Assembly: GCF_001293685.1 (NCBI RefSeq)
Contig: NZ_BCAG01000003.1
Span: 1,860,001-1,924,000 of the forward strand
Direction: 5' to 3'
Length of the DNA stretch: 64,000 nt
DNA from: Desulfatitalea tepidiphila
Lineage (GTDB): Bacteria; Desulfobacterota; Desulfobacteria; Desulfobacterales; Desulfosarcinaceae
In this document: positions 46,839 to 56,208 of the stretch, in pieces
How the letters are laid out: every line of letters begins with the position of its first letter
How positions within the stretch are numbered: position 1 is the first letter of the stretch
Translations under genes and position numbers: made by a program
Notes under the pieces: generated by a model
The model's database searches: none
The model's input: only the letters and a program-made list of their open reading frames with translations
What the model was told of the DNA's origin: nothing

Positions 46839-47820
46839 TCTCTGGTACTGGTTCGATGAGCTGGGCCGGCAGATGGAGGTAGCGGGTGGTGGTGCGTTTG
46901 GTGTCGATGTCGTCGTAGACGCGTTGCACCTGATCTGGTGTCAGGTCTACGGTGGGTGCTACCTCATCTGGTGTATAGCCGTTGTTTTTGCCGTAAAGGC
47001 ACAGGTCCATTTTGTCGTAGGGCAGCGAGAAGTAAAACTCGTCCTGGCCTTGCGGCATGGAGTAGGTGTCTGTAGTCGGCGCCCGATGGCAGATGGCCTG
47101 GGGGACGCCGAGATGGGCGGCCAATTTGTAGACCTGGGTTTTGTATAAGTGGGCGATGGGTTTGATGTCGGCTGCACCGTCGCCGAGTTTGACGAAAAAG
47201 CCCTGGTCGTACTCGAGTCGGTTTGGGGTGCCGGTGACGGCATAGTTGAGCCGGTCGGCGTGATAGTATTCGAGCATCTTACGGGTGCGCTGTTTGAAAT
47301 TGGTGGCGGCAACGATTTCAAGATAAGCTTTGAGCGGGAGCCGCTCCTTGACGATAGTGCCGTCCGGGGATTGGGCGACGATGGAAAAAAGGTTGAAGCC
47401 TTTGGTTTCGGTGGCGTTGGGGATGACGATTTTGGATTTCCAGCCGTGGTCGTATTGGGGGATGGCCTGGCGCACGGCTTCGTCGTAGCGATTGTAAAAT
47501 CCGAGGGCTTCCAGGATGCCGGAGATGTCTTCGTGGGCTCGGTCGACGTGGAAGGTATCTGCGACGGCGGTGCTCAGGTCGAGGGTGTCGTCCGAGGAGT
47601 GGCGTTCGGGCATCAGGAGGCCAAAGACGCGTTCCGGTCCGATGGCTTTGACTGCAAGGGCTAAACAGGTGCTGCTGTCGATGCCGCCGGAGAGGGCGAC
47701 GACCAGGCCGCGGCGTTTGAGTTGCTTGCTCAGGATGGCGCGGATCTGGGAGGTGATTTTTTGGGCTTCTTGTTCCAGATCGAGGTCCAGGAGGTTTTTG
47801 GAGAAGGGCTTGTTTGGCAT
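46828..47820 (-). CDS. nadE: NAD(+) synthase-like ATP pyrophosphatase
   Basis: The 330-residue product (start MPNKPFSKNLLDL) has the N-type PP-loop ALSGGIDSSTCLALA. NYAVTGTPNRLEYDQGFFVKLGDGAADIKPIAHLYKTQVYKLAAHLGVP is the NadE core. LPYDKMDLCLYG and the C-terminal VYDDIDTKRTTTRYLHLPAQ follow. It lacks the glutaminase domain, so ammonia would be the donor. NadE-like genes do occur in exosortase EPS clusters, and a dedicated amide ligase role is possible. A longer frame to 47898 would translate a REP repeat (VIPANAGIQ) and is rejected. Confidence 0.85.
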   Translation of the reverse strand: MPNKPFSKNLLDLDLEQEAQKITSQIRAILSKQLKRRGLVVALSGGIDSSTCLALAVKAIGPERVFGLLMPERHSSDDTLDLSTAVADTFHVDRAHEDISGILEALGFYNRYDEAVRQAIPQYDHGWKSKIVIPNATETKGFNLFSIVAQSPDGTIVKERLPLKAYLEIVAATNFKQRTRKMLEYYHADRLNYAVTGTPNRLEYDQGFFVKLGDGAADIKPIAHLYKTQVYKLAAHLGVPQAICHRAPTTDTYSMPQGQDEFYFSLPYDKMDLCLYGKNNGYTPDEVAPTVDLTPDQVQRVYDDIDTKRTTTRYLHLPAQLIEPVPEIKN

Positions 47821-47843
47821 TTGGGGGCCTATTTGTGTTTTTT

Positions 47844-47911
47844 TCTGGATCCCGGCGTTCGCCGGGATGACGGTAAAAGCGAATTCCGTACTTTTCACGA
47901 ATCCATCAAGT
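47844..47911. repeat. REP-like half unit
   Basis: TCTGGATCCCGGCGTTCGCCGGGATGACGGTAAAAGCGAATTCCGTACTTTTCACG is the right half of the composite repeat. It fills the short gap between nadE and the deacetylase stop. Confidence 0.8.
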
Positions 47912-48803
47912 TTTTCAGGTACTGGGTGCAGGTTATGAAGTTGGATGTTTCAAATTGGGTCAGGAGATTTTTCAGGCGCTGCTGGGTTTTGTCTAAGTTC
48001 AGGTAGTGGCGCCAGCGCTGGAGGATTTGCTTGACTATATCCACCCTGCGATCTTGCTCCATTCTGCCGGTTCCTACCCTGGGTTGTTGGGGATCGATCT
48101 CCCAGGGGTGCATGTAAAAGAGATAGGCGTTTTGCCTGGATAGGATTCTGCGGACGCCTTTGGTAAAGAGTGCCGGGGGATAGAGACGGAAATAGCCGCC
48201 GCCGCCCCAGGGGATGGTTTGGTTCAGTATACTTAAGTTGCTGATTGGCAGCTCCGTGAATTTTTCTTCGAGCTTGATGGCAATGCCTTTTCTTGGGGAT
48301 CCGTTGGTACTGATTTTGCCGTATCGGCCGTGTTTGTCAAAGGAGTTGTAGCTGGAGTCGTAGGTGTACCCGGCTTGTTTGATCAGGGTTAAGATTTGAT
48401 CGTTTATAGAGAAATTGGGGGCACGATAGCCGTGGATGCTTGTGCCTGTAATGTCTTCGAGGCGTTTCTTGCTGATTTCAAGATCCTGGCGAAGGGTGGC
48501 TTCGTCCAGGTGGGCATTTAACAGGTGGCCCTCTCCGTGAGAGGCGACTTCGTGGCCCCGGGACTGGATTTCACGGACCATGGATGGGAACCTTCTGGCG
48601 ATCCAGCCGAGCAAGAAGAAGGTGGCCTTGGGGGCTGGATTGAAGCTGTCGAACAGGTCGAGCAGGCGCATGGTGTTGTTTTCCACGCGGCAGGTCTGGT
48701 GTTCCCATGTGTGGGGTGGGAACCAGGGGCGGAGGTTTTCCACTTGGAACCAGTCTTCGACGTCGATGGTTAGCAGGATGTCGGTTTGTTTGGTTAAATG
48801 CAT
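47895..48803 (-). CDS. Polysaccharide deacetylase, exosortase-associated
   Basis: The 302-residue product (start MHLTKQTDILLTIDVEDWF) has the NodB fold. It shows LTIDVEDWF with the catalytic Asp pair, FFLLGWIARRFP, EVASHGEGH with the metal His pair, GYRAPNFSINDQ and the C-terminal FYMHPWEIDPQQPR. It belongs to the type found with exosortases (TIGR03006). It removes N- or O-acetyl groups from EPS sugars, probably at the inner membrane or periplasm. No signal peptide is visible. The longer frame to 48929 starts in a REP repeat and is rejected. Confidence 0.9.
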   Translation of the reverse strand: MHLTKQTDILLTIDVEDWFQVENLRPWFPPHTWEHQTCRVENNTMRLLDLFDSFNPAPKATFFLLGWIARRFPSMVREIQSRGHEVASHGEGHLLNAHLDEATLRQDLEISKKRLEDITGTSIHGYRAPNFSINDQILTLIKQAGYTYDSSYNSFDKHGRYGKISTNGSPRKGIAIKLEEKFTELPISNLSILNQTIPWGGGGYFRLYPPALFTKGVRRILSRQNAYLFYMHPWEIDPQQPRVGTGRMEQDRRVDIVKQILQRWRHYLNLDKTQQRLKNLLTQFETSNFITCTQYLKNLMDS

Positions 48804-48866
48804 TGGGGGTTTGTGGGTGGATGCGCTTGGTTTGATTCGGTCTTCTTGCTTTTGGTTCTTTTGATC

Positions 48867-48972
48867 GTCATGCCGGGGGGAGCCGGGGTTCAGTATTTCA
48901 GAATTCTGGATGCCGGCCTTCGCCGGCATGACGGGGTTGGGACTGCATGCTGGATCGAGTCCGGCATGACGC
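48867..48972. repeat. REP-like repeat cluster
   Basis: Three palindromic parts (CATGCCGGGGGGAGCCGG, GATGCCGGCCTTCGCCGGCATGAC, GGATCGAGTCCGGCATGAC) are followed by the second dispersed repeat CCTCTGCGAACTCCGCGCC. The cluster lies between the outer-membrane barrel and deacetylase genes. Confidence 0.8.
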
Positions 48973-49032
48973 CTCTGCGAACTCCGCGCCTCTGCGGTGA
49001 TTTGCAGATTTTTACGAGACTGTCAATTTGGA

Positions 49033-50385
49033 TCAATTCAGGCGGAATGGGGTTGCGGGGGCCATTACGACGCCCAGGAAAACACGGTTTTCTACGTATT
49101 CTTCGGTGACCAGGTCGGATTGGCTGTCCCTGTAGCTGTAGGTCAGCTCGATGTTCATCCATTGGAGCGCTTGATATCTGAGGGTTGCGCCGGCATCCCA
49201 GAGTTGGTCTTCCCTTTCCGGCGTCTCGTCCGGATATTCGTCGTAGCGATAGCCGCCGTACAATTCGCCGATGGCACGAGTCGAGAAATTGTAGCCGATG
49301 GTTGCGCGGCCGGTGTAATAAATGTTGAGGCCGAGATCCTCGACGCCCCTGTCTGCGATCTGATAGCCGCTGCCGCCGATCAGTTCCAGGTAGCTTCTGC
49401 GGAACGACCAGCGTTTGGCGATTTCGGAGTTGACCAGCCAGCCGTAATCGTCTTCATCGTCCACGCCTTTCAAATCCTGGAACAGGTAGCCGACGGACAG
49501 GGTGAAACGGGCGTCCTCCTGGAATTCCCACCTGAACCCGATGGCCGGTTCATAGAGCTTGTAGTCGATATCGGCAGCCGGATCTTCGTCGCGGTCGAAA
49601 TCCAGTTCGGTGTGCCGGTATTCCAGGTAGCCGGATACATGGCGGGTGAAGGCATGCAGCAATCTCATGTAGCCGGTGTATTCTTCGCGGTCGTTGCGTT
49701 CGTCGTAGCTTCTGTTGGAGTAGAATCCGTCGGCCTCCACTCCCCAGCGCTGGGTGAACCAATATTCCAGGCCGATCCGAGGGCTCACCTCGTTGTAGTC
49801 TTCGGCCGTTTCGCCGATCGGGGTGTCGATGTCCTCACGATAGTTGAAGCGGACGGCGGTTTCGATGTTGTCGCGTGTGCCGAACTGGTGCCGTAAGGAT
49901 GCGTCGGCGCTGTAGGTGCGGTAGCGGCTGCGGCCGCGGCGGTTGGGATCGGCTTCGATGGGCGCGCCTTGGGTCGGGTCATCGGGGGTGTAATCCGGCG
50001 CCTCATCCAAGGGATCTTCGGTTTCCAGGTAGTCGTTGACGAACTCGAAGCGTGTGTTGCGGCCAAGCTGTTTGTAGACGAGCAGCCGCGCGCTGTGCCG
50101 CCAGTAGTCCAGGTCCGAGTTGTCGGCAAAGGTGCTGTAGGTGGGGGTGTAGTTCAGTTCCAGGCCAGCCGTGCGTCCGACGATCTGGCCGGTCAGGCCG
50201 AGACCCGCGGTGGTGATGAAATCGTCTTGTTCGTTGTCCGGGGTCAGGTAGATGTTATCGTTGTATTCGCCGCTGACGATCAGTTCCGGCCTGAACAGGA
50301 ATTGGGCGGCCTCTGTGCTGGTCGTCAAGGACATGATGGCGATGAGTGTCAGAAGGATCAGATGGGTCAGCCGCTTTGGATTCAC
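49033..50385 (-). CDS. Outer-membrane beta-barrel protein of the EPS locus
   Basis: The 450-residue product has a signal peptide ending STEAA. It continues with alternating hydrophobic/polar strands rich in Y, R, D and E, typical of a large barrel (FLFRPELIVSGEYNDNIYLTP, RFEFVNDYLETED, YTGYMRLLHAFTRHVSGYLEYRHTEL). It ends GVVMAPATPFRLN. It resembles the PEP-CTERM-associated outer-membrane proteins (TIGR03016 or BBP2-like). It probably forms the EPS exit pore or an OM partner of the export protein, which lies 27 bases upstream. Confidence 0.82.
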   Translation of the reverse strand: MNPKRLTHLILLTLIAIMSLTTSTEAAQFLFRPELIVSGEYNDNIYLTPDNEQDDFITTAGLGLTGQIVGRTAGLELNYTPTYSTFADNSDLDYWRHSARLLVYKQLGRNTRFEFVNDYLETEDPLDEAPDYTPDDPTQGAPIEADPNRRGRSRYRTYSADASLRHQFGTRDNIETAVRFNYREDIDTPIGETAEDYNEVSPRIGLEYWFTQRWGVEADGFYSNRSYDERNDREEYTGYMRLLHAFTRHVSGYLEYRHTELDFDRDEDPAADIDYKLYEPAIGFRWEFQEDARFTLSVGYLFQDLKGVDDEDDYGWLVNSEIAKRWSFRRSYLELIGGSGYQIADRGVEDLGLNIYYTGRATIGYNFSTRAIGELYGGYRYDEYPDETPEREDQLWDAGATLRYQALQWMNIELTYSYRDSQSDLVTEEYVENRVFLGVVMAPATPFRLN

Positions 50386-50412
50386 CGTGGTTTCCTTTCG
50401 ATAAAATCGATT

Positions 50413-51003
50413 TTATGGAACGATGATGGTGTCGTCGGCCAGGATTTTTACGTTCTGACTGAAATCTTTGTCGTTGACAATATCTTTGTAGTTGATGCGG
50501 ATCACCTTTTCTTTGCCGTCCACCTGGCGGAAGAGGATGATCTCTTTTTTGGAGGCCCATTCGGTGAACCCGCCGGCCAGGGCAAAGGCCTGCAGGACGG
50601 TAAGGTTTTTGGTCAGGGGGTACTCGCCGGTGTTCACGACTTCGCCCAGGATGTAAAAGCGCTGGCTGGCGGCGTTGGTGACGGTGACCGTGACGGTTGG
50701 TGCCGAGACGTACTCTTTTAATGCCTTCTCGATGGTGCTTTTCAGCTCGGTGGTGGTTCTGCCGGCCGCTTGCACGTCGTTGAGCAAGGGGAAGGATATT
50801 TTTCCGTCCAGGCGCACCACGATTTCTTCCCTGGAAAAGTCGGGTTCTTTCCAGGTGACAATTTCAAGGATATCGCCTTTGCCGATGCGGTATTCGTCGG
50901 TGGAGAGGCTCTGGTCCTGGGCGTAGAGGATGTTTGCCGTCAGAAGCAGGGTCAGGATGGCGAAGACGGCGGTTTTGGATTGCGGGGGTCTGATGTGCTG
51001 CAT
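50413..51003 (-). CDS. Polysaccharide export protein, Wza-like, exosortase-associated
   Basis: The 196-residue product (start MQHIRPPQSKTAV after GGGAGG) has a signal peptide ending LYAQ. The poly-export domain reads YRIGKGDILEIVTWKEPDFSREEIVVRLDGKISFPLLNDV, and a SLBB domain follows (FYILGEVVNTGEYPLTKNLTVLQAFALAGGFTEWAS). The compact size fits TIGR03027 proteins. It has no lipobox, unlike classical Wza. It is part of the core operon. A longer frame to 51219 begins in REP repeats and is rejected. Confidence 0.92.
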   Translation of the reverse strand: MQHIRPPQSKTAVFAILTLLLTANILYAQDQSLSTDEYRIGKGDILEIVTWKEPDFSREEIVVRLDGKISFPLLNDVQAAGRTTTELKSTIEKALKEYVSAPTVTVTVTNAASQRFYILGEVVNTGEYPLTKNLTVLQAFALAGGFTEWASKKEIILFRQVDGKEKVIRINYKDIVNDKDFSQNVKILADDTIIVP

Positions 51004-51054
51004 GGTTTCGGCCTCCCTGGGGTTGATTGGTGGGGGGAGATGAACTGGGACTTT

Positions 51055-51240
51055 TTTTCTGGATCCCGGCTTTCGCCGGGATGACAAATGAATTAAAGCC
51101 GGGCTTAGGCATTTCAGCTGGGTTCCAGAATTTATAAAGGTTCTGGATGCCGGCGTTCGCCGGCATGACGGGGCTGGGACTGGATGCCGGGTGAAAGCCT
51201 GCCCCGGACCACGATCCAAGGTCCGGGAAGACGGTAAAAC
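51055..51240. repeat. REP-like repeat cluster
   Basis: At least two complete palindromes (GATCCCGGCTTTCGCCGGGATGAC and GATGCCGGCGTTCGCCGGCATGAC) and a third diverged one (CCCGGACC...GGTCCGGGAAGAC) fill the 417-base gap between the sugar transferase and export genes. Nothing else is seen in 51240-51420. Confidence 0.8.
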
Positions 51241-51420
51241 CTGATTCCAGTGTTATCAGGAATCCATCGGTAATGCGTTTAAAGGATCATTACTATGGAA
51301 TAGATGATCGCTGGTTCTTTGATACAGCTCCGCCTGGTCGATTCCATTTGAACCGATTCGGCGGTGTTGTTGGGATTGCAGCCGGCGGCGGGGGGTCGCC
51401 GGTTTCAGGTTATGGCGGTG

Positions 51421-52812
51421 TCATCTTCCGTGACCGAAGATGACGGTCTTAACTGTTTTTGCGATAATCATAAAGTCCATCAGGGTGGACATGTTCTTGA
51501 TGTAAAAAAGATCGTAATTCAGCTTTTCGATGGCATCCTCCACCGAGGCGCCGTAGCCGTAGCTGACCTGGGCCCATCCGGTCAGGCCGGGTTTTACGGT
51601 AAACCGCTCGCCGTAGTAGGGGATGATGGCCTCCAGCTCTTTGACGAAATGTTCCCGCTCGGGTCTGGGGCCGACGAAACTCATTTCGCCTTTGAGCACG
51701 TTCCACAGCTGCGGCAATTCGTCGACCCGCCATTTGCGTATGAAATGGCCGACTCGGGTAATCCGGCTGTCGTTGTCCTGGGCCCACACAGGGCCTGTCA
51801 TGGCTTCGGCATCGCTGACCATGGAACGAAATTTGTGCACCATGTAGGGTTTTCGGTTTTCACCGACGCGTTCTTGAGAAAAAAGGACAGGACCCTTGGA
51901 ATCCAGTTTGATGATCAGGGCCACGACGGCGATGAAGGGTGCCAGAACGATCAGCATCAGAAAGGCGACAATGAGATCCGTTGTCCGTTTTATCAGCCTT
52001 CTGGCTTTCGATTTATGAAAACCTTCGGAATAGATGAGCCAGCTGGGGTTGATGGATTCGACGGTGAGCTTGCCGGTCAGCATTTCGTAGAAGGTGTTGC
52101 CCTCCAGGATTTCGATGCCCTGAACACGGCAGTTGAGCAGTTCTTTGACAGGCAGGAATCCACGCTTTTCCTTCAAGGCCACGATAATCTTCCGGACCCC
52201 GGACTGGTGTGCCAGTTCGCAGATATTTTCGTACACCTCCTGGCGGATGACGTTGGTCCTCTGGCCTGCTTTTTGACCGTCCCAGCCATGTCGGGTAACG
52301 ATATCCGTAATTTGATAGCCGCAGTCTTTCTTATCCGTGACCTGTGCAAAGATCTCCCTGGCGATGTCACTGGAGCCCAGCAGCATGATCTTTTGGTTGA
52401 ACAGGCCTCGGTTCAGTATCTTGGTGTACCCGATGCGCCAGGAGACGATCATGATGATGACGATGGCCGTGCTGATGATGAATATGCCCTCGGTGATCAT
52501 GCACACCGGGAAGGTGAAATAGATCAAGGCCAGTATGATGGCCGAGGCCCCCAGGGCCTGAAGCAGGCGAATGCTCAATTCTGTGAGGGTGTCGGTGATT
52601 TTTAGATCGTAGAGGTCGTTGTAAAACAGGCACACCTGGCAGGTGATGGTGATGAGCAAGGCTTTGAGCAATAGCGTGTACTCGAAAATGCCGAATGATT
52701 CTCCTAAAAGCAGCCGTGTCGCAATGATCACGGAAGTAAAGATGGCGATCCCTTCTCCAAAAACGAACAATGCATTGCGTATGGGGTAGTATTGTTTGAA
52801 TATTCGCAGCAT
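51421..52812 (-). CDS. Initiating sugar transferase, PEP-CTERM system (EpsB/WbaP type)
   Basis: The 463-residue product has four or five N-terminal membrane helices and a Rossmann-like middle (KIMLLGSSDIAREIF). The C-terminal bacterial sugar-transferase domain shows KRTTDLIVAFLML, FSQERVGENRKPYMVHKFRSMVSDAE, RKWRVDELPQLWNVLKGEMSFVGPRPEREHF and KPGLTGWAQV. It matches TIGR03013/TIGR03025. It attaches the first sugar phosphate to undecaprenyl phosphate and so starts each EPS repeat. It follows the tyrosine kinase gene after 59 bases in the operon. Confidence 0.94.
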   Translation of the reverse strand: MLRIFKQYYPIRNALFVFGEGIAIFTSVIIATRLLLGESFGIFEYTLLLKALLITITCQVCLFYNDLYDLKITDTLTELSIRLLQALGASAIILALIYFTFPVCMITEGIFIISTAIVIIMIVSWRIGYTKILNRGLFNQKIMLLGSSDIAREIFAQVTDKKDCGYQITDIVTRHGWDGQKAGQRTNVIRQEVYENICELAHQSGVRKIIVALKEKRGFLPVKELLNCRVQGIEILEGNTFYEMLTGKLTVESINPSWLIYSEGFHKSKARRLIKRTTDLIVAFLMLIVLAPFIAVVALIIKLDSKGPVLFSQERVGENRKPYMVHKFRSMVSDAEAMTGPVWAQDNDSRITRVGHFIRKWRVDELPQLWNVLKGEMSFVGPRPEREHFVKELEAIIPYYGERFTVKPGLTGWAQVSYGYGASVEDAIEKLNYDLFYIKNMSTLMDFMIIAKTVKTVIFGHGR

Positions 52813-52871
52813 AGGGATTTTTTTAAGTTCGAGGTTTTAAGTGAAGAATCTTTGTCGGCCGGTGTCTCCGT

Positions 52872-53729
52872 TCATGTGGGTTGTTCTGGTGTTGATTTGT
52901 AATAGGATTTTCCGTAGCCGTAGTATTTTTTGACGGTGTGATCCGAGTGATTCATGACAATGCCCAAGATTTTCTCTTTTCCGAGTTGTTCGATCAGTTC
53001 CGAAACGGCGTTGCGGGGCGTCCGGCCGGCTTTCACGACGATGATGATGCCGTCCACGTAGTTGGCGATGGCAGCCGTCTCTGTGGCCAGGGACGGCGGG
53101 GCCGAGTCGATGACGATGTAGCGGTCTTCGTACCGTTGGGCCACTTCTTCGAGCAACGCCTTCATTTTCTGGGTGGTCAACAGCTCCGTGGGGTTTTCCG
53201 GCGGCTTCCCGGCCGGCAGAATCGTAAGCTTGGGGACGGTCGACTTGGCGAAATACTTGGACACGTCGGATCCGGTGACCAGATACTGGCTCAGCCCGCT
53301 GGTTGGCTCCAATCCGAAGATGGTGTGGATCGTGGGCTTGCGGATATCGGCATCGATGAGCAGCACGTGCTCTTCTATGCCCTTGGCGATACTGACCGCC
53401 AGGTTAGCGCAGACAAATGATTTTCCCTCTCCCGGCAGGGCGCTGGTGACCATGATGCTTTTGGGCGGCCGGCCGGCGGAAGGAAACAGCAGGTTGGTTC
53501 TGAGCACCTTGAACAGCTCTGCCTCCGCGGATTGGGGGCTGTGCAGCGTGACCAGGTTGGGATCGATGCCTTCCGGCGCGGACGGCAGCGGCTGCTTGTG
53601 GGTGGCGAGCGGCACCACGTTGCCGTTGCCGGTCTTTTCGGCTTTCGGCTTGCGCTCCGCCACGGATTTGTTCCGTCCGGTCTCCATTGATTTGCCCGCT
53701 TTTTCCAAGGCGTCGAATATTTTGCCCAT
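52872..53729 (-). CDS. Exopolysaccharide tyrosine autokinase
   Basis: The 285-residue product is a BY-kinase. It has Walker A ALPGEGKSF (about 97-105), Walker A' HVLLIDADIRKP, Walker B YIVIDSAPP and a C-terminal tyrosine cluster KKYYGYGKSYYKS that is the autophosphorylation tail. The start MGKIFDALEKA is typical for exosortase-locus kinases (TIGR03018). It pairs with the chain-length protein encoded 51 bases upstream to control EPS polymer length and export. Confidence 0.94.
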   Translation of the reverse strand: MGKIFDALEKAGKSMETGRNKSVAERKPKAEKTGNGNVVPLATHKQPLPSAPEGIDPNLVTLHSPQSAEAELFKVLRTNLLFPSAGRPPKSIMVTSALPGEGKSFVCANLAVSIAKGIEEHVLLIDADIRKPTIHTIFGLEPTSGLSQYLVTGSDVSKYFAKSTVPKLTILPAGKPPENPTELLTTQKMKALLEEVAQRYEDRYIVIDSAPPSLATETAAIANYVDGIIIVVKAGRTPRNAVSELIEQLGKEKILGIVMNHSDHTVKKYYGYGKSYYKSTPEQPT

Positions 53730-53780
53730 GTTGTATCCTGATCCGGTTAACCCGGGTTTTAATGTAAAGCCTTAGTGTTA

Positions 53781-55367
53781 CTAACCCATGGGTAACAACT
53801 TCTTTACGGCACCCACCAACTGCTCCGGCCCTCGGAGGCATACGAATGCGAAAACCGCCAGGAAGGCCAGGGTGATCATCGAAAAAGCGATACTCCCTGC
53901 GACATCGAGTTTTCTAAAGAGTATCTGTTTGGGACGAAAGACGGTCGGGATCGAGGTGAGCACCGGCAATTCGAAAAACGTCTCCACATCGTCTGGTTTT
54001 CGAAGTGAGGTATTCAGATATTCCAGGAGAAATGCCGCTCCACCGCCGATGCCCAATCCCACGGCGACGACCATCAGAAAGAGCTTGCGCAAGTCAGGCG
54101 CAACCGGCTTTTGCGGTACTTTTGCGGAATCGATGATTCTGAATTGCTCGCCCTTCTGTTTACGCTCCATGTTGACGGCAATATCGGCTTCCAATTTCCG
54201 GCTCAGCAGGGAATCGTAGGACGCTTGAATATTTTGGTAATCCCTTCTCAGCCCCAATAGCTCCTGTTCTCTTTTGGGGGTGTTCTCCACCCGCTTCTGG
54301 TATTCGGCGATCTGGTTCTTCAAATTCACAATTTCGCCTTCAGCGAGTTGGATTTCTCTACGGGCGTCACCGATCTGGCGTCGCAACTCGGGAGAGAGCG
54401 ATGCGCTTTGCGGCAGTTGGCTGTTTCCATCCGCTGCCTCGGATGATTGCTTGGCTTCGAGTTCTTCGATGAGCTTTTTTGTTCTTAAAAGGTCCGGATG
54501 CTTTTCCGTATACCTTGACCTCAGACTCTCGTACTGTTCTTTCAGCTCCTCGAGGCTGGCGCCACCTTCAGCAGGCCTTGTGCCCTCGCCGATAACCACC
54601 ACGGATTGGCTTCTCGCCGAGGCCTGATTGCTCAGATCCGAGATCCTGGCGCGGGCGTCCCTGAGGTTTTGCTGCTGATCATTCAGGTTCTCCTGCAAGC
54701 GATCCAGAATACGCAGATTGGTTTCGAGCTGCTCCGGAAGCTCTCCCATATAGGTTTTGCGATACTCTTTCATGCTTTCCTCGAGTTGCTCGAGGCGGGA
54801 TCGCATTGACAACAATTCCGAATCCAGGAACTCGCTGGTTCCTATTGCCTGGGATTCTCTGACCTTCAAATTTTCGTCTATAAAATAGGAGGCCAGGCCA
54901 TTGGCGACACTGGCGATCTTATTCGGGTCCTTGCCTTTAAAGGTGATCGAAAAAGCGTCCGTGCCTCTTCTGTGATCGGAAATCACATCGATGGTGATTT
55001 GTCTGCGCAGAATGTCGATTTTTTCTTCCGTGAAGAGATCTCTTTGCGGCGGTTCGCTAAATAAACTGAAGTCATTGATGATTTTCTCCAGATTCGAGCG
55101 GCTCAGGATCTGTTGAGACAACGTGTTGATGCGCTCGCCGGGGTCGACGGTCACGATGGATTGCACGAATTGCTGGGGCACCCTTTGGGGTTCTATCAAA
55201 ATGAGGGTCTTGGCCTCGTATATTTTGGGCAGGGTTATGGACAAATAGATTCCGGCGATCAACGCCAGAAAAAAGGGAATCAGAATCAGCCACCGCCGCC
55301 GAAGAACCAGTTCGAGGATGAATTCCGGTGTTATTTTGAATGTCGATTTTTCGTTGGTCTCATTCAT
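53781..55367 (-). CDS. Chain-length determinant protein, exosortase-associated (Wzz/Wzc N-domain)
   Basis: The 528-residue product has two membrane spans, near residue 30 (RRWLILIPFFLALIAGIYL) and near the C-terminus. Between them lie the Wzz motif IYEAKTLILIEPQRVPQQF and a long coiled coil (about 170-400). SAKVPQKPVAPDLRKLFLMVV is the Pro-rich segment before the second span. It matches the TIGR03007 type. It is the first gene of the long EPS transcript and works with the tyrosine kinase. The 1.3-kb region upstream contains a candidate sigma-54 element. Confidence 0.92.
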   Translation of the reverse strand: MNETNEKSTFKITPEFILELVLRRRWLILIPFFLALIAGIYLSITLPKIYEAKTLILIEPQRVPQQFVQSIVTVDPGERINTLSQQILSRSNLEKIINDFSLFSEPPQRDLFTEEKIDILRRQITIDVISDHRRGTDAFSITFKGKDPNKIASVANGLASYFIDENLKVRESQAIGTSEFLDSELLSMRSRLEQLEESMKEYRKTYMGELPEQLETNLRILDRLQENLNDQQQNLRDARARISDLSNQASARSQSVVVIGEGTRPAEGGASLEELKEQYESLRSRYTEKHPDLLRTKKLIEELEAKQSSEAADGNSQLPQSASLSPELRRQIGDARREIQLAEGEIVNLKNQIAEYQKRVENTPKREQELLGLRRDYQNIQASYDSLLSRKLEADIAVNMERKQKGEQFRIIDSAKVPQKPVAPDLRKLFLMVVAVGLGIGGGAAFLLEYLNTSLRKPDDVETFFELPVLTSIPTVFRPKQILFRKLDVAGSIAFSMITLAFLAVFAFVCLRGPEQLVGAVKKLLPMG

Positions 55368-55853
55368 GGCTCAACCTTGCTTTGGATGCGGATAAGCGCT
55401 GCTTAAGGATTTGGAAACAATACCATATGGATTCATCCCGTTCAACATGGTTTGCCATCTGATATTAAATAGTTCCGCAGTGTTGGCGGATTTGTCGGAT
55501 TACGAGAGACGCGATGGGCGGCAAATTCGCCATGGCATGCATCGGGGCTTCGCGTGGGCGTGTTTTCTGGCCACGGGGGCAGGGCCGGATCAGGTTGAAG
55601 CCTGACGACCTTGGGCCCAACCGGTGACAAAATGTCGTCGGCCATGGTCTTGTTTTGAGTGCCGGCTGGTTTTGGAGCCGAGGGTATGATCCGATTTACC
55701 GGCTGACATCCGACTTCATGGAATCTTGTAAAGTGCCTGAAATTGCAGGTTTGCCTGGTAGCTGTCATTGTCCGGTCGTCTTCGATTAAGTTGGTCTTAG
55801 GGTCGCTCAGGCCTGTTTACTCCAGTGGCCATCTCAACAATCGATGGTATTAC

Positions 55854-55869
55854 AGCAAGTAATATGCCT
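55854..55869 (-). promoter_or_regulatory. Possible sigma-54 promoter upstream of the EPS operon
   Basis: Read on the minus strand the site is AGGCATATTACTTGCT. It keeps GGCA and TTGCT at the right spacing but lacks the first T and the AC of the -24 box. It is 487 bases before the first operon start, which implies a long leader, so this is a weaker case than the other sites. Confidence 0.35.
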
Positions 55870-56072
55870 GTTATCCGATTCCGCTTCGATTCGATTCCCG
55901 TGATTTTCTGCCAAATCGCGTTTATATGTAATTATAGTTAATTATCGGCATCGAAGGGAATTAGATAAGGTTGGGTCGCCACATTTTTTCTGTTTTTGGG
56001 TTTTACGATTATGTAAAACGATACCACTTTTTAGAATAAATTATCTTTGGCTGAGAGAAATTTTATCCACAC

Positions 56073-56208
56073 CGTGGTGTTGTTTGCACTGTCACCCCGG
56101 CGACTATTATTGCCCCGTCACTCCGGCGAACGCCGGAGTCCAGCAAATACTCTGGAACAGCAACAAGCCCGGGTTCTGGATCCCGGCGTTCGCCGGGAAG
56201 ACGGGTCG
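56073..56208. repeat. REP/BIME-like repeat
   Basis: CCCCGTCACTCCGGCGAACGCCGGAGTCCAG and GGATCCCGGCGTTCGCCGGGAAGACGGG are separated by about 40 bases. One palindrome has the CTCCGG variant also seen at 60073. Confidence 0.8.

Noticed and set aside
47821-47898. Longer N-terminus of the NAD synthase (MKSTEFAFTVIPANAGIQ)
   Set aside because: The extension is a translated REP repeat; the family-like start is MPNKPFSKN.
48997-49896. A 299-codon open frame on the plus strand
   Set aside because: It is a shadow of the outer-membrane barrel gene with no ribosome site or recognisable motif.
50413-51219. Longer N-terminus of the export protein
   Set aside because: The extra 72 residues are translated REP sequence (CRRTPASR, SSRRKPGS); the signal peptide starts at MQHIRPP with a good ribosome site.
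51364-52605. A 413-codon open frame on the plus strand
   Set aside because: It is antisense to the sugar transferase, whose whole domain structure is on the minus strand; the shadow has no signal or family motif.
55442-55768. A 108-codon minus-strand frame upstream of the EPS operon
   Set aside because: It has no signal, motif or ribosome site and an irregular composition; I treat it as a chance frame.
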